Below are positions 1 to 8,776 of a DNA stretch of 64,000 nucleotides, piece after piece. How positions within the stretch are numbered: position 1 is the stretch's first letter; each line of letters starts with the position of its first letter. Position numbers and translations under genes: made by a program. The notes beneath the pieces were generated by a model. The model was not told the DNA's origin. It saw only the letters and a list, made by a program, of their open reading frames with translations, and did no database searches. The DNA comes from Aureimonas ureilytica DSM 18598 = NBRC 106430 (lineage in GTDB: Bacteria; Pseudomonadota; Alphaproteobacteria; Rhizobiales; Rhizobiaceae): contig NZ_ARQE01000001.1 of assembly GCF_000382705.1 (NCBI RefSeq), forward strand, positions 229,551-293,550. The letters run 5' to 3'.

Positions 1-43
1 AGGGCCCGTCGAGCCGTCTCCGGCGGGCGGTTCGGACGGTCAT
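1..43 (-). CDS. possible 5' end of the next gene of the cellulose cluster (partial)
   Basis: An ATG at 43 on the minus strand opens a frame with no stop through the window edge, giving about 14 residues that begin MTVRTARRRR. It lies 22 bases after the stop of the TPR gene and on the same strand, so it could be the next gene of the operon. The bases around the start (ATTGATGACCGTCCG) repeat those around the bcsB start near 6408. There is no strong ribosome-binding site. Too little is visible to name a product, and it may not be a gene. Confidence 0.2.
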   Translation of the reverse strand, partial: MTVRTARRRRLDGP

Positions 44-65
44 CAATGCCCGCGAAGAGCGGTTC

Positions 66-2687
66 TCAGCCGCCGTTCGGATATTGGCCGAGCGCCTGGC
101 GCACGGCTTCGAGGCCGCGCGCGCCCTCGCGGTTGCCGGTGCGCGAGACGGCGGAGAACACGCGCTCGGCATCGCCGAAGCGGCGCAGTTCCAGATAGGC
201 GTAGCCGCGCAGCACCATGAGATCGAGCCGCTCGGGCGCAAGGCGCGCGCGCTCGTCCAGCGCCTGGAGCGTTTCCACCGGACGGCGCGCTTCATAGGCA
301 CTGGTCGCCCGCGCGCTCAGAATGGCGACGTCGAGTTCAGTGCGGCGGCGGGCCGGCTGCGGCGCGCGGCTGGCCGCCACGGCGGCACGGTCGGACACGC
401 CGATGCGCAGATAGGCGAGGCTTTCGCCATAGGCGGCGTCCTGGCGCGTCTGGCCTTCGCCGCGCCGGGCGGCGCTTTCGAAATAGGCCGCCGCTTCCAG
501 CGAGCGGTCGAGATCGAGAAGACACCAGCCCTGCGCCATCGCCGCGTCGGGCGCGAGCGTTCCGGGGTCGCGGCCCGTCTGGGCGCAGCGACCGGCACGG
601 CCTCGCGCGGCAGGGGCGGCTGAGGCGACCGGCGCGGCGGATGCGACGGTCGCGGCTGGCTCGGCGGCGCGGCGAACCGGCGCGCGCACGCGCTGGACGG
701 GCTCGGCCTCGACAGGCGCGACCATCGCCATCGCCGGCGCGGCCTCGCTCGGCGCCATGGTCTGCACCGGCAAGGGCGCGGCGAGCGAGGGCGCGGCGGC
801 ATAGGCGGTGGCGGCAGGTGCGGGCGACGAGGCAACCGAAGGCGCCACCATCATCGGCGCCGTGCCCATGGGCATCATGTTGGAGGGCGTGCCCATCTGC
901 ATCGTGCCGGGGGGCATCGGACTCGGAGCCGCCGTGCCGGCGGGCGTAGCCATGCCCGCGACCATCGGCGCGGTGCCGGCGACCAGCGCGGGCGGCGGGC
1001 CGCCGCTGCGCTCGCGCGCGGCCTGGGCGGCGGCGACCTCGGCCTGATCCGGGCGACCGATCGCGGCGATGCGCGGCGAGCGCCCGCCCCACTGGCGCTG
1101 AAGCGCGGCGAGCCCGGCGCGGTCGCCGACGCGCTGGCGCACGAGGGCGAGCCCATAGGCCGATTGTTCGTCCGAAGGCTTCCAGCCGAGCGCCGTTTCG
1201 AACCATTGCGCGGCGGTCGGAAACTGGTTCAGCGCATAGGCGTACCAGCCGAGCTGCTGCGCGCTCGCCGCATCGCGCGCCGCGCCGACCGCCGGCACGA
1301 TGCGGGCGAGAACGGCGGGGTCCACCGGCTGGCCGCTGAGCGAAGCCAAGAGATTGGCGGCGGCGGCGAGATACACGGCCCGCGCCCCGTCGGACTTGTC
1401 CCGCCAGGGGGCCATCGCCTCCTCGGCCTCGCCGTAGCGGCCGAGCGGGATCAGCGACAGGGCGTAGCCCTGCGAAATGCTCTGCGAGTCTTCCTTGGCG
1501 CGGGCGCGCCCGAAGAGATCGAGCGCATCGGCCAGATCGCCCCGGCGGAGCGAATACCAGCCCAGAAGCTCCAGATCGGAGGGCTTGCCGTTCGGCCCGG
1601 CGAGCGCGCGCATCGTCTCGAGGTCCGAGGGCAGGACGGTGACGCCGGCATCGTTGGCGGCGGCGGCGAAGCTGCGGCGGGCGAGATCGTCGCGCACGGC
1701 CTGGAACTCGCCGACGCCCTGCGGGGTCTTGCGCTCGGTCGCCAGAAGCGGGTCGAGATCGGCGCGCGGCAGGAACTGGCTCGCCATCTGGATCGTGGCG
1801 AGGCGCTCGCCCGTGTTGTCGCAATTGGTCAGAATATAGAGATAGGCGTCGCGCCCGCGCTCCGGCCGGTCGGTGCCGACGAAGGCGCGCGCGAGGCGCC
1901 AGAGCACGTCGACGTCGGAGCAGGTCAGAAGGCTCGGATTGTCCGTGGCGAGACGCACCACCGTGTCGAATTGCTGAAGGTTCGACGCGTTGACGAGGCG
2001 CGCGCGGGATTCGGCGAGGTCGAGGCGTGTCAGAAGATCCTGCGGCGGCTGCCAGCCCGCTTCGCTTTCCTGCCGCGCGGCGATCGCCTCGCGCGCTTCG
2101 GCATAGCGCCCTTCGGAATAGAGCTTCCAGATGCGGTCGAGCTCGGGGTCGCCCACCGGCTGCACGTCGAGCGGATTCTCCGGCGGGCGCCAGTTCGGGT
2201 AGAGGGCGCGAAGGCGCGCGATCTCGGCCTCCACGCGGCGCATGTCGCCCTGCTGGGCGAAATAGCGCAGCGCCGTCAGGTCGATCTCGGGCTGCGCGGC
2301 GGCGTCGGCGCTGGCGGCCGAGGCGGAGGCCGCCGGCGCGCTGCCTTGCGTGCGCGGCGCGGGGGCGGCACCGGAGGATGTCGAAGCCGGCGAAGACGCG
2401 CCCGACGCACCCGTCGCCCCGGGAGCCTGCGCCGTCAGAAACGGGACGGGAGCGGGTTTCGGCGGAGCGGGCGCGGACGGGCCGGGAAGGCTAGGCGCCA
2501 TGTCCGCCACGCGCTGGGGCTCGCGCGCGATTTTGTGCGGGCCGTGGGCGACGGGCTGCGAGGCCGCCGGCGCATGGGCGGCGAACAAAGCCGGCCAGTT
2601 CGGCGGGAAGCCGCTCTGCGACCCCTGGATGAGCAGGGCAAAGCTGGCCGCGGCGCCCAGAGCCGCCGTGGTCTTCAACGCAAACAT
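66..2687 (-). CDS. TPR-repeat protein of the cellulose cluster (BcsK/BcsC-like)
   Basis: The product is 873 residues. I chose the ATG at 2687 because it begins a clear signal peptide (MFALKTTAALGAAASFALLI) and overlaps the end of bcsZ by 13 bases. A Pro/Ala-rich linker (about 60-135) follows, then a long alpha-helical region with TPR-like repeats (for example ALRYFAQQGDMRRVEAEI and LGWYSLRRGDLADALDLF). A low-complexity Pro/Ala/Met stretch comes near residues 560-690, and further TPR units run to the C-terminus. In type III alphaproteobacterial bcs operons a TPR protein called BcsK stands where BcsC is found elsewhere; position and composition fit that role. I see no C-terminal beta-barrel of the BcsC type, so it is probably a periplasmic scaffold for cellulose export or assembly. 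The exact family is inferred. Confidence 0.8.
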   Translation of the reverse strand: MFALKTTAALGAAASFALLIQGSQSGFPPNWPALFAAHAPAASQPVAHGPHKIAREPQRVADMAPSLPGPSAPAPPKPAPVPFLTAQAPGATGASGASSPASTSSGAAPAPRTQGSAPAASASAASADAAAQPEIDLTALRYFAQQGDMRRVEAEIARLRALYPNWRPPENPLDVQPVGDPELDRIWKLYSEGRYAEAREAIAARQESEAGWQPPQDLLTRLDLAESRARLVNASNLQQFDTVVRLATDNPSLLTCSDVDVLWRLARAFVGTDRPERGRDAYLYILTNCDNTGERLATIQMASQFLPRADLDPLLATERKTPQGVGEFQAVRDDLARRSFAAAANDAGVTVLPSDLETMRALAGPNGKPSDLELLGWYSLRRGDLADALDLFGRARAKEDSQSISQGYALSLIPLGRYGEAEEAMAPWRDKSDGARAVYLAAAANLLASLSGQPVDPAVLARIVPAVGAARDAASAQQLGWYAYALNQFPTAAQWFETALGWKPSDEQSAYGLALVRQRVGDRAGLAALQRQWGGRSPRIAAIGRPDQAEVAAAQAARERSGGPPPALVAGTAPMVAGMATPAGTAAPSPMPPGTMQMGTPSNMMPMGTAPMMVAPSVASSPAPAATAYAAAPSLAAPLPVQTMAPSEAAPAMAMVAPVEAEPVQRVRAPVRRAAEPAATVASAAPVASAAPAARGRAGRCAQTGRDPGTLAPDAAMAQGWCLLDLDRSLEAAAYFESAARRGEGQTRQDAAYGESLAYLRIGVSDRAAVAASRAPQPARRRTELDVAILSARATSAYEARRPVETLQALDERARLAPERLDLMVLRGYAYLELRRFGDAERVFSAVSRTGNREGARGLEAVRQALGQYPNGG

Positions 2688-3721
2688 TCCGGTCGCTGTT
2701 CGGTGAGAAACGCCATAACCAGAAGATGCAGCGTGGATGGATAATAAAGTGTTGACGCATAGGCGCGCAGCGGTTCGGGAACGGGCGTCCGGTCGAGCAC
2801 GCATTGGACCGCCGCCGGCAGAATCCGGTAGCCGGGGTCGGTCAGGCTCGCCACCGTCGCGCCGGTCTTGAGGTCCACCAGCCGCACCGCGCCGTCCGGC
2901 CCGGTCATGCCGGTGACGAAAGGCCGCAGCAGTCCCTCGCCGGTTTCCCCGGCGCGCAGGAGATAAAGCGGAATGCGCAGGGCGTTGTAGCCGAATTCCG
3001 GCGCGAAGCCGTCCGCCGGCTTCGGGCGGCGGGCCACCGACAGCCATTCCGGCGGCAGGCTGCCGCCCTCCAGAACCGTGGCGAGAAGCGCGCGGCCGCC
3101 CGCATCGAGGCCCGACCAGTCGTAGGACGGGGCGAGGCGCGCCAGAACCGGCAGCGCCTCGTAGACCCAGTAGGACAGATTGACCACCGGGCCGTCCGGC
3201 CGGTCCTCGCGCCCATAGCCCGCCGCGCCCGGCCGCAGGAGAACCTGCCCCTCGCTTTCGAACAGGAGCCGGCTGCCGATCGCCTCGGCGATCGTGCGAG
3301 CGGCCTGCGTCAGATCGTCCCGGCCCCAGGCCTCGCCGGCCCGGCCGAGCGCATAGGCGATCAGGATGTCGCCATCCGAGGCGTCGTTGAGATCGGTGAC
3401 ATGGGGCGTCTCGCCGGGCGACCAGCGCCAGGCGGCGAGCCCGTCGTCGCGCAGGAGAAGCTCGGTGCGCGTGAAACTCCAGATCCGGTCGAAATTGGCG
3501 GGATCGTCGGCGAGCACCGCCAGAAGCAGGCCATAGCCCTGCCCCTCGCTGTGGCTGATGCCGCCATTGCCGGTGTCGATGATGCGCCCCGAGGCGTCGA
3601 GAAAGCTGGCGCGGTAGCTCTCCCAGGCGGCGGGCGGCACGAGCGGCGCGGCGGCGCCGGCGCTCGCGAAAGGCAGCGTGGCGGCGAGAACGAGACCCGG
3701 CAGGACATGCGTCAGCGCCAT
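2675..3721 (-). CDS. bcsZ: endo-1,4-beta-glucanase BcsZ (glycoside hydrolase family 8)
   Basis: The product is 348 residues with a signal peptide (MALTHVLPGLVLAATLPFASAGA). The GH8 fold is shown by the segment HSEGQGYGLLLAV around residue 60, which holds the general-acid Glu, and by the Asp-rich motif LNDASDGDILIAYAL around 115. BcsZ cuts beta-1,4-glucan in the periplasm and is needed for normal cellulose output in bacterial cellulose operons. The start ATG at 3721 shares its ATGA with the bcsB stop, and the end overlaps the next gene by 13 bases, so expression is probably translationally coupled. The length is usual for the family. Confidence 0.93.
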   Translation of the reverse strand: MALTHVLPGLVLAATLPFASAGAAAPLVPPAAWESYRASFLDASGRIIDTGNGGISHSEGQGYGLLLAVLADDPANFDRIWSFTRTELLLRDDGLAAWRWSPGETPHVTDLNDASDGDILIAYALGRAGEAWGRDDLTQAARTIAEAIGSRLLFESEGQVLLRPGAAGYGREDRPDGPVVNLSYWVYEALPVLARLAPSYDWSGLDAGGRALLATVLEGGSLPPEWLSVARRPKPADGFAPEFGYNALRIPLYLLRAGETGEGLLRPFVTGMTGPDGAVRLVDLKTGATVASLTDPGYRILPAAVQCVLDRTPVPEPLRAYASTLYYPSTLHLLVMAFLTEQRPECLR

Positions 3722-6408
3722 CACTTCTGCCCCAGCGAGCGAACGAAGACCGTCGTGGACAGGCCGAGCAAGAGGGCCACGAGCACGATCAGGGTGGCAT
3801 AGGCGAGGACGTTTTCCGACAACCAATTGGCCACGATCAGGCGCAGGTTGGCGAGCGAGAAGGGCTGCGAGGGCAGGAAGCTCGCTTCGCCCACGCGCTC
3901 CACCACGAAGCGCCCGGTGCTGCCGTCGACCGTGGTGGCATGGCCGGCGAGCTGCACCCAGTTCGCCTCGCCGGCGATGTCGGCGACGCCGCGCCGCAGC
4001 GCCTCGGTGGTCGGCGCGGAGACCACGGTCCAGACATAGCCGGGGGTCGGGGATTCGCCCTGCCCGATAAGAAGCGTCGCGTCCGGGCCGGGCGCGAGCG
4101 GCTCGGTGCTGCCGGGCAGGAAGCGCAGCCCGTCCTGCTCGATGTCGAAGGTCGAGCGCATCCAGTCGCCGATCGGCTGGAGAACCGAGCGCCAGCCACT
4201 GTCCTCGCCGAACTGCTCGCGCCAGCGCTCCAGCGAGAGCGTCGCGGGCTGGTCGGGCGCGGGGGCCTGACCGCCCCAGAGCGCGGCGCTCGCGGGGTCG
4301 ATATTGGCCTTGGCGAGAACGGCGGGCGGCAGTTGGCGCGGCGTGCCGATGAAGATCGCGTTGCCGTTTCTGGGCTGGCCCTGCACGCTGCCGAGATCGA
4401 TCGGAAAGGGCCGGCCGGCGGCGAAGGTCAGGCGCGACAGGAAGGTCGCGGCCGTATCCAGCTCGGCGATGCGGTCGTCCCCCAGAACCAGCGTCACCGG
4501 CTCCTCGGCGCGGTTATAGGGAAAGCCGACGCCCTGCATGGCGGCGAGATCGGGCACGCGGGCAATGCGCGCATAGGTCGGAATCTCGATCCGCGACGTG
4601 TCGAACAGGGCAAAGCGCACCGGCCCCCCCGCCGTCGCGCCCGGGGCGCAGACCTCGTCGGCCTCGGTCTGGAGATTGGCCTCGATCGCGATCGTGTTGG
4701 CGCCGGGGCGCAGGTGCCGCATCGTGACCTTCAGCGGGAAGGCGTCGAGAATGCCCCGGCCCCCGCCGCCGATCGGCAGCGTGGTGGCGATGTTGCCGTT
4801 GACATAGACATTGATCTCGCTGCCCGGCCGGATGTCCGCGCTATAGGCCGCGTCGAGGCGCAAGAGCGCCTCGCCATAGGCTTCGGCGAAGAAGTCGCCG
4901 GGAACCGCCACGGCGAATTCGGTGCGGAAGCGCCGGCCGGAAAATTCCTGCGAGGGCACGCCGAGATCGCGGAACGTGACCGTTCCGCCCTCGCGCACCA
5001 GCGGCGCGTCGGGCGTGCGCAGCGCGGGGTTGGCGATCGCTGGGCGCGGCGTCAGATCGCTGCCGCCCGCAAAGGCCACGATGCGCTCGGCCCCGGCCAT
5101 GACGTCCTGCCAGTTGGGCCCGGTGACGACGAGGCGCGGGCGCCCCTCCGGCCCGGGCAGGAAGGCGAGCGTCGTGCCCGCCCCGGCGGAGGCCGGCAGG
5201 TCGGGCACGAGCGGCGCAAGCGCGGCGGCCGGTCCGAAGGCGACGTCCAGAACGCCCGGCTCGGCGGGGGGCGCGGTCCCTTGCACGATCTCGACGCGCT
5301 GGTTCGGCATGGCCGTCAGGAGCGACAGGCCCTGCGTCAGGCGCAGAAGCGGCTCGGCGGCGTCCGGCGCGTCGCCGTCGGGCGCGAGCACACGAAGCCG
5401 CGTCTGCCCGCTCGCGTCGAGCCCCGTGGCGCGCAGGTCGTCGAGCCGGCGCGGGCCGAAGGCGGCGGGCGTGCCGGAAAATTCGAGGACGCTGCGGGCC
5501 GAATCGATCTCGGTCCACAGGTCGAAGGTGGAGCGGATCGTGCAGTCCGTGCGGTGGCGCAGGTCGCTTTCCACGGTGATCGTGTTGAGACCCGGCCGCA
5601 GGAGCCCCTCGGGCACGCGCACGGCGAGTTCGCGCACCGTGGAGGGCGAGGCGACGGGCTCCTCGATCAGCCTCGTGTCGTTGATGAAAACGCGCAGATG
5701 CGAGGCTTCGGGCGCGACGAAAATGGCGTTCTGATAGGCGATCCGCAGCGTCGCCGGCGCGTTCGCCTCCTCGCGCGTGAGCGGGATCGACCAGCGCCGC
5801 CGGTCGATCTCGCCCGACAGGGACAGTTCCGGCCCGGCGATCAGATGGCGCTTCCAATTGCCGGCATCCGTGGCGGCGGGCCGGGCCGACGCGCCGGAAG
5901 GCGCGCGCTGGGACGCGCTTGGGGGGGCGCTCTGGGGCGCGGCAGTGGCGGCAGCGGGCGCGGCGGGGGATGGCGTGGCCGCTGGCGGAGCGGCGAGCGC
6001 GGGCGTCTGGCGCACCGCCGGCGCGGGCTGGGGCGATGGGGCGGCCCCGGCCTGGAAGGGCGGCGGTGGCGCGGTGCGAGCGGCGGGCGCGGCGGAAGGC
6101 GCGGCAGAGGGCGTGGGCGAGGCCGCGCTCGGGGCTTCGGCCGGTGCCGGGTTCGCGGAGGACGGCGGCGCGCCGGCATCAAGCCGGCTGGCCGGCGGGT
6201 TCCCTGCCGGTGCGGTGATGGCGGGCGCGCTCGCGGGGGGCGCGCTCGAAGGGGCCCCGGTCGAAGGGGACGCCGTGCCGCGCTCCGGGCTCATGTCGAA
6301 GGGCGCGGGCTGCTGCGCAGAAGCAGCGGACACGAGCGCGACCGTGCTCAGCGAAGCCAGAAGCGCGAGCGCGCGAGGAAGCGCGCGCAGGGACGGACGG
6401 ACGGTCAT
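3721..6408 (-). CDS. bcsB: cellulose synthase regulatory subunit BcsB
   Basis: The product is 895 residues. A signal peptide (residues 1 to about 30, ending SAASAQ) is followed by a long Pro/Ala/Ser-rich stretch to about residue 170, then the periplasmic carbohydrate-binding and flavodoxin-like region typical of BcsB. A single membrane helix (about 865-890, LAYATLIVLVALLLGLSTTVF) closes the protein and would anchor it to BcsA. BcsB guides the nascent glucan through the periplasm and its C-terminal helix is required for BcsA activity. The start overlaps the bcsA stop as ATGA. The extended Pro/Ala linker is longer than in well-known BcsB proteins and may be a flexible spacer; this part is low complexity and of uncertain role. 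Confidence 0.93.
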   Translation of the reverse strand: MTVRPSLRALPRALALLASLSTVALVSAASAQQPAPFDMSPERGTASPSTGAPSSAPPASAPAITAPAGNPPASRLDAGAPPSSANPAPAEAPSAASPTPSAAPSAAPAARTAPPPPFQAGAAPSPQPAPAVRQTPALAAPPAATPSPAAPAAATAAPQSAPPSASQRAPSGASARPAATDAGNWKRHLIAGPELSLSGEIDRRRWSIPLTREEANAPATLRIAYQNAIFVAPEASHLRVFINDTRLIEEPVASPSTVRELAVRVPEGLLRPGLNTITVESDLRHRTDCTIRSTFDLWTEIDSARSVLEFSGTPAAFGPRRLDDLRATGLDASGQTRLRVLAPDGDAPDAAEPLLRLTQGLSLLTAMPNQRVEIVQGTAPPAEPGVLDVAFGPAAALAPLVPDLPASAGAGTTLAFLPGPEGRPRLVVTGPNWQDVMAGAERIVAFAGGSDLTPRPAIANPALRTPDAPLVREGGTVTFRDLGVPSQEFSGRRFRTEFAVAVPGDFFAEAYGEALLRLDAAYSADIRPGSEINVYVNGNIATTLPIGGGGRGILDAFPLKVTMRHLRPGANTIAIEANLQTEADEVCAPGATAGGPVRFALFDTSRIEIPTYARIARVPDLAAMQGVGFPYNRAEEPVTLVLGDDRIAELDTAATFLSRLTFAAGRPFPIDLGSVQGQPRNGNAIFIGTPRQLPPAVLAKANIDPASAALWGGQAPAPDQPATLSLERWREQFGEDSGWRSVLQPIGDWMRSTFDIEQDGLRFLPGSTEPLAPGPDATLLIGQGESPTPGYVWTVVSAPTTEALRRGVADIAGEANWVQLAGHATTVDGSTGRFVVERVGEASFLPSQPFSLANLRLIVANWLSENVLAYATLIVLVALLLGLSTTVFVRSLGQK

Positions 6409-8606
6409 CAATGCGCCTCCTTCGCCGGGCGGCCGGGTTCGGGCCGCCGCCCTGTTCCCCGGACGAGATAACCAAGGCCCCGGAACGTCTGGTAGAAGCA
6501 GACCGCGAAGAACCAGAGCGAGCCCATGAACAGGCCGGGATTGCGGCGGCGGCGGCGCTGGAAGAGCTGCCACTGGCCGGAATCGGCGAAGATGAGGTCG
6601 GCGACCAGCCGGTGGTGATGGGCGCCCTGCGTGACGAAGGCGCAACCGAGCACGGTGGCGTCGCCCTCGCGCCGGATGCCCTTCACCTTGATCGGGATCG
6701 TGTCGCCACCAAGTTCCCGGTCCACCTTCAGGCGCAGCGTCGCCATCGCGTCGCGCCCGAGCCCGGCGGGCGGCGCGCCCGCGATGCGGATCGCCGCGCC
6801 GGACACCGACACGTCCTCGATGCCGCCCGCGACCACCGCCTCGCCGAAGGCGACCTCGCAGCGGCGCTTGAGCGAAATGCGCTGCGACAGGCTCGGCGTG
6901 CCGCGCTCCGACACGACGCCGAGCGCGCAGCCGGCGATCAGGAGGTTGAGGACGTTCCAGGCGCCGACCACCAGCGTCAGGTCGGCGCGATAGGGCTCGT
7001 TGACGACGCGCCAGGCGGTGACGCCGACGCCCACCAGAAGCACCGCGAAGATGACGTAGAAGGGAAAGCCGATCTCCGACACGCGACTCGCGACGATCGA
7101 CTCGTCCTTGGCGGTGACGTTGAAGGTCGGCTTGCGCGGATGAAGAATGGTCGAGACCACCGCCGGCAGGAGATGGACGCTCTGGACGTATTCGTAGAGC
7201 TCGGAAATCCAGGGCCAGCGGAACGAGCCGTACATGTAGTTCTGCATCATCAGGTTCACGGCCATGTAGGTGAGCGTGTAGGCCACGAACTCGCCCGAGG
7301 ACGCCGTGAAGATCTGCAGGTCGAGGAAGAGGTAGAAGAGCGGCGCGATGAGGAACATCAGGCGCGGAAACGGAAACAGCCAGAACAGCGTCGAGGACAT
7401 GTAGCAAAGGCGCTGCGGAAACGAGAGGCCGCGCTTCAGGAGCGGGAAGCGGAAGAACAGGATCTGCATCATGCCCTGCGCCCAGCGCGAGCGCTGCCCG
7501 ATGAAGGAGGCGAAGGTGGCGGGCTGGAGCCCCGCGATCAACGGCTTGTCGACATAAAGGCTGTTCCAGCCTCGGCTGTGCAGCTCCACCGCCGTCTCGC
7601 AATCCTCGGTGATGGAAATCCCGGAGAAGCCGCCCGTCTCGTTCAGCGCCTCGCGCCGCAGCAGCGCCGCCGAGCCGCAGAAGAAGGCGGCGTTCCACTT
7701 GTCGAGCCCGCGCTGGATGATGCCGTAGAACATCTCGTTCTCGGAGGGCATCTTGGCGAAGGTCTGGAGATTGCGCTCCAGCGGATCGGGGTTGAGGAAG
7801 AAATGCGGCGTCTGCACCAGGAACAGGCGCGGGTCGTCCTCGAAATAGCCGACCGTTTCCACGAGGAAGTCGCGCGCCGGGGCGTGGTCGGCGTCGAACA
7901 CGGCGATCAGCTCGCCGGTGGAATGGGCCATGCCGTTGTTGAGATTGCCGGCCTTGGCCTGAAGGTTGCGCGCGCGGGTGAGATAGCGCGCGCCGAGTTC
8001 CTCGCAGAGCCGGTTCAGCTCGTGGAAGCGCTGCTCGGCGGCCTGCGCGCTCGCCACGTCGTCGGACTGGCGCTTCTGGTCCGTGCCGCCGTCGTCCAGC
8101 AGCCAGACCGTGAAGCGGTCGCGCGGATAGTTCAGCGACAGCGCGGCGGCGATCGTGTTGGCGAGGAGCTTGGGCGGCTCGTTGTAGGTGGGAATGAAGA
8201 TGTCGACATGCGGCGGCTCGCGCCCCGCATCCAGCCCGCGCGTCGGCCGCGAGGGCACGGGCTGCGCCACCACGAAGAGGCTGAGCGCCAGCATGAAGAC
8301 GCTGTACATCTCGGCGATGTAGAGAAGAATGCCGGGAATGAAGTTCTCGAGCTGGTTCACCGGCGGCAGCGTCGAAGTGGTGCGCCAGTAGACGTAGCGC
8401 AGGACGATGGACGTGCCGAGCGCCAGGGCCACGAGACGCCAGACGCCGCCGAGATCCAGAACCTTCAGCACCACCATGACGCCGAGCACGAAAAGAACGG
8501 CGAAGAGTTGGGCCTGGAGGCTGACCGGCAGGGTGATCACCACGATCGCCAGCGCGGCGGTGACGATCCAGATCAGCGTCATTCCAAGTCTGAGCATTGC
8601 ACGCAA
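6408..8606 (-). CDS. bcsA: cellulose synthase catalytic subunit BcsA (UDP-forming)
   Basis: The product is a 732-residue membrane glycosyltransferase that polymerises UDP-glucose into cellulose and exports it. Visible motifs are DDG (171-173), DAD (238-240), FFCGS (308-312), TED (333-335), QRSRW (371-375) and the gating-loop FNVTAK (495-500). Membrane helices lie before residue 120 and at about 385-560. A C-terminal PilZ region starts near 573 and has DVSVSG (598-603), matching the D/NxSxxG c-di-GMP motif. The paired arginines before it are irregular (see findings). The first in-frame codon is a TTG at 8606 with a GAGA four bases upstream; an ATG three codons later (8597) lacks a nearby ribosome-binding site but is also possible. 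It heads the overlapping bcsA-bcsB-bcsZ set. Confidence 0.95.
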   Translation of the reverse strand: MRAMLRLGMTLIWIVTAALAIVVITLPVSLQAQLFAVLFVLGVMVVLKVLDLGGVWRLVALALGTSIVLRYVYWRTTSTLPPVNQLENFIPGILLYIAEMYSVFMLALSLFVVAQPVPSRPTRGLDAGREPPHVDIFIPTYNEPPKLLANTIAAALSLNYPRDRFTVWLLDDGGTDQKRQSDDVASAQAAEQRFHELNRLCEELGARYLTRARNLQAKAGNLNNGMAHSTGELIAVFDADHAPARDFLVETVGYFEDDPRLFLVQTPHFFLNPDPLERNLQTFAKMPSENEMFYGIIQRGLDKWNAAFFCGSAALLRREALNETGGFSGISITEDCETAVELHSRGWNSLYVDKPLIAGLQPATFASFIGQRSRWAQGMMQILFFRFPLLKRGLSFPQRLCYMSSTLFWLFPFPRLMFLIAPLFYLFLDLQIFTASSGEFVAYTLTYMAVNLMMQNYMYGSFRWPWISELYEYVQSVHLLPAVVSTILHPRKPTFNVTAKDESIVASRVSEIGFPFYVIFAVLLVGVGVTAWRVVNEPYRADLTLVVGAWNVLNLLIAGCALGVVSERGTPSLSQRISLKRRCEVAFGEAVVAGGIEDVSVSGAAIRIAGAPPAGLGRDAMATLRLKVDRELGGDTIPIKVKGIRREGDATVLGCAFVTQGAHHHRLVADLIFADSGQWQLFQRRRRRNPGLFMGSLWFFAVCFYQTFRGLGYLVRGTGRRPEPGRPAKEAH

Positions 8607-8742
8607 CCCGTCTCTTTCAGGAGACGTGGTTGGCGCGGCACGCCCTCCCGGAGGTCAGGCTGTGCAGCGGGCCCTCGTCTCGGACCGACCGGACGCGAGA
8701 GCATCGCGCACGATCGTAAGGATAGAACACGTTTCTCAAGTC

Positions 8743-8758
8743 TGTTTCACGTGAAACA
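8743..8758. promoter_or_regulatory. parS centromere-like site (ParB binding), perfect
   Basis: TGTTTCACGTGAAACA is a perfect 16-bp palindrome identical to the bacterial parS consensus bound by ParB/Spo0J. It sits between the bcsN stop and the bcsA start. A ParA-ParB pair is encoded at 61-63 kb of the same window. Confidence 0.9.
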
Positions 8759-8776
8759 CTACCCAGGGTTAACGCC

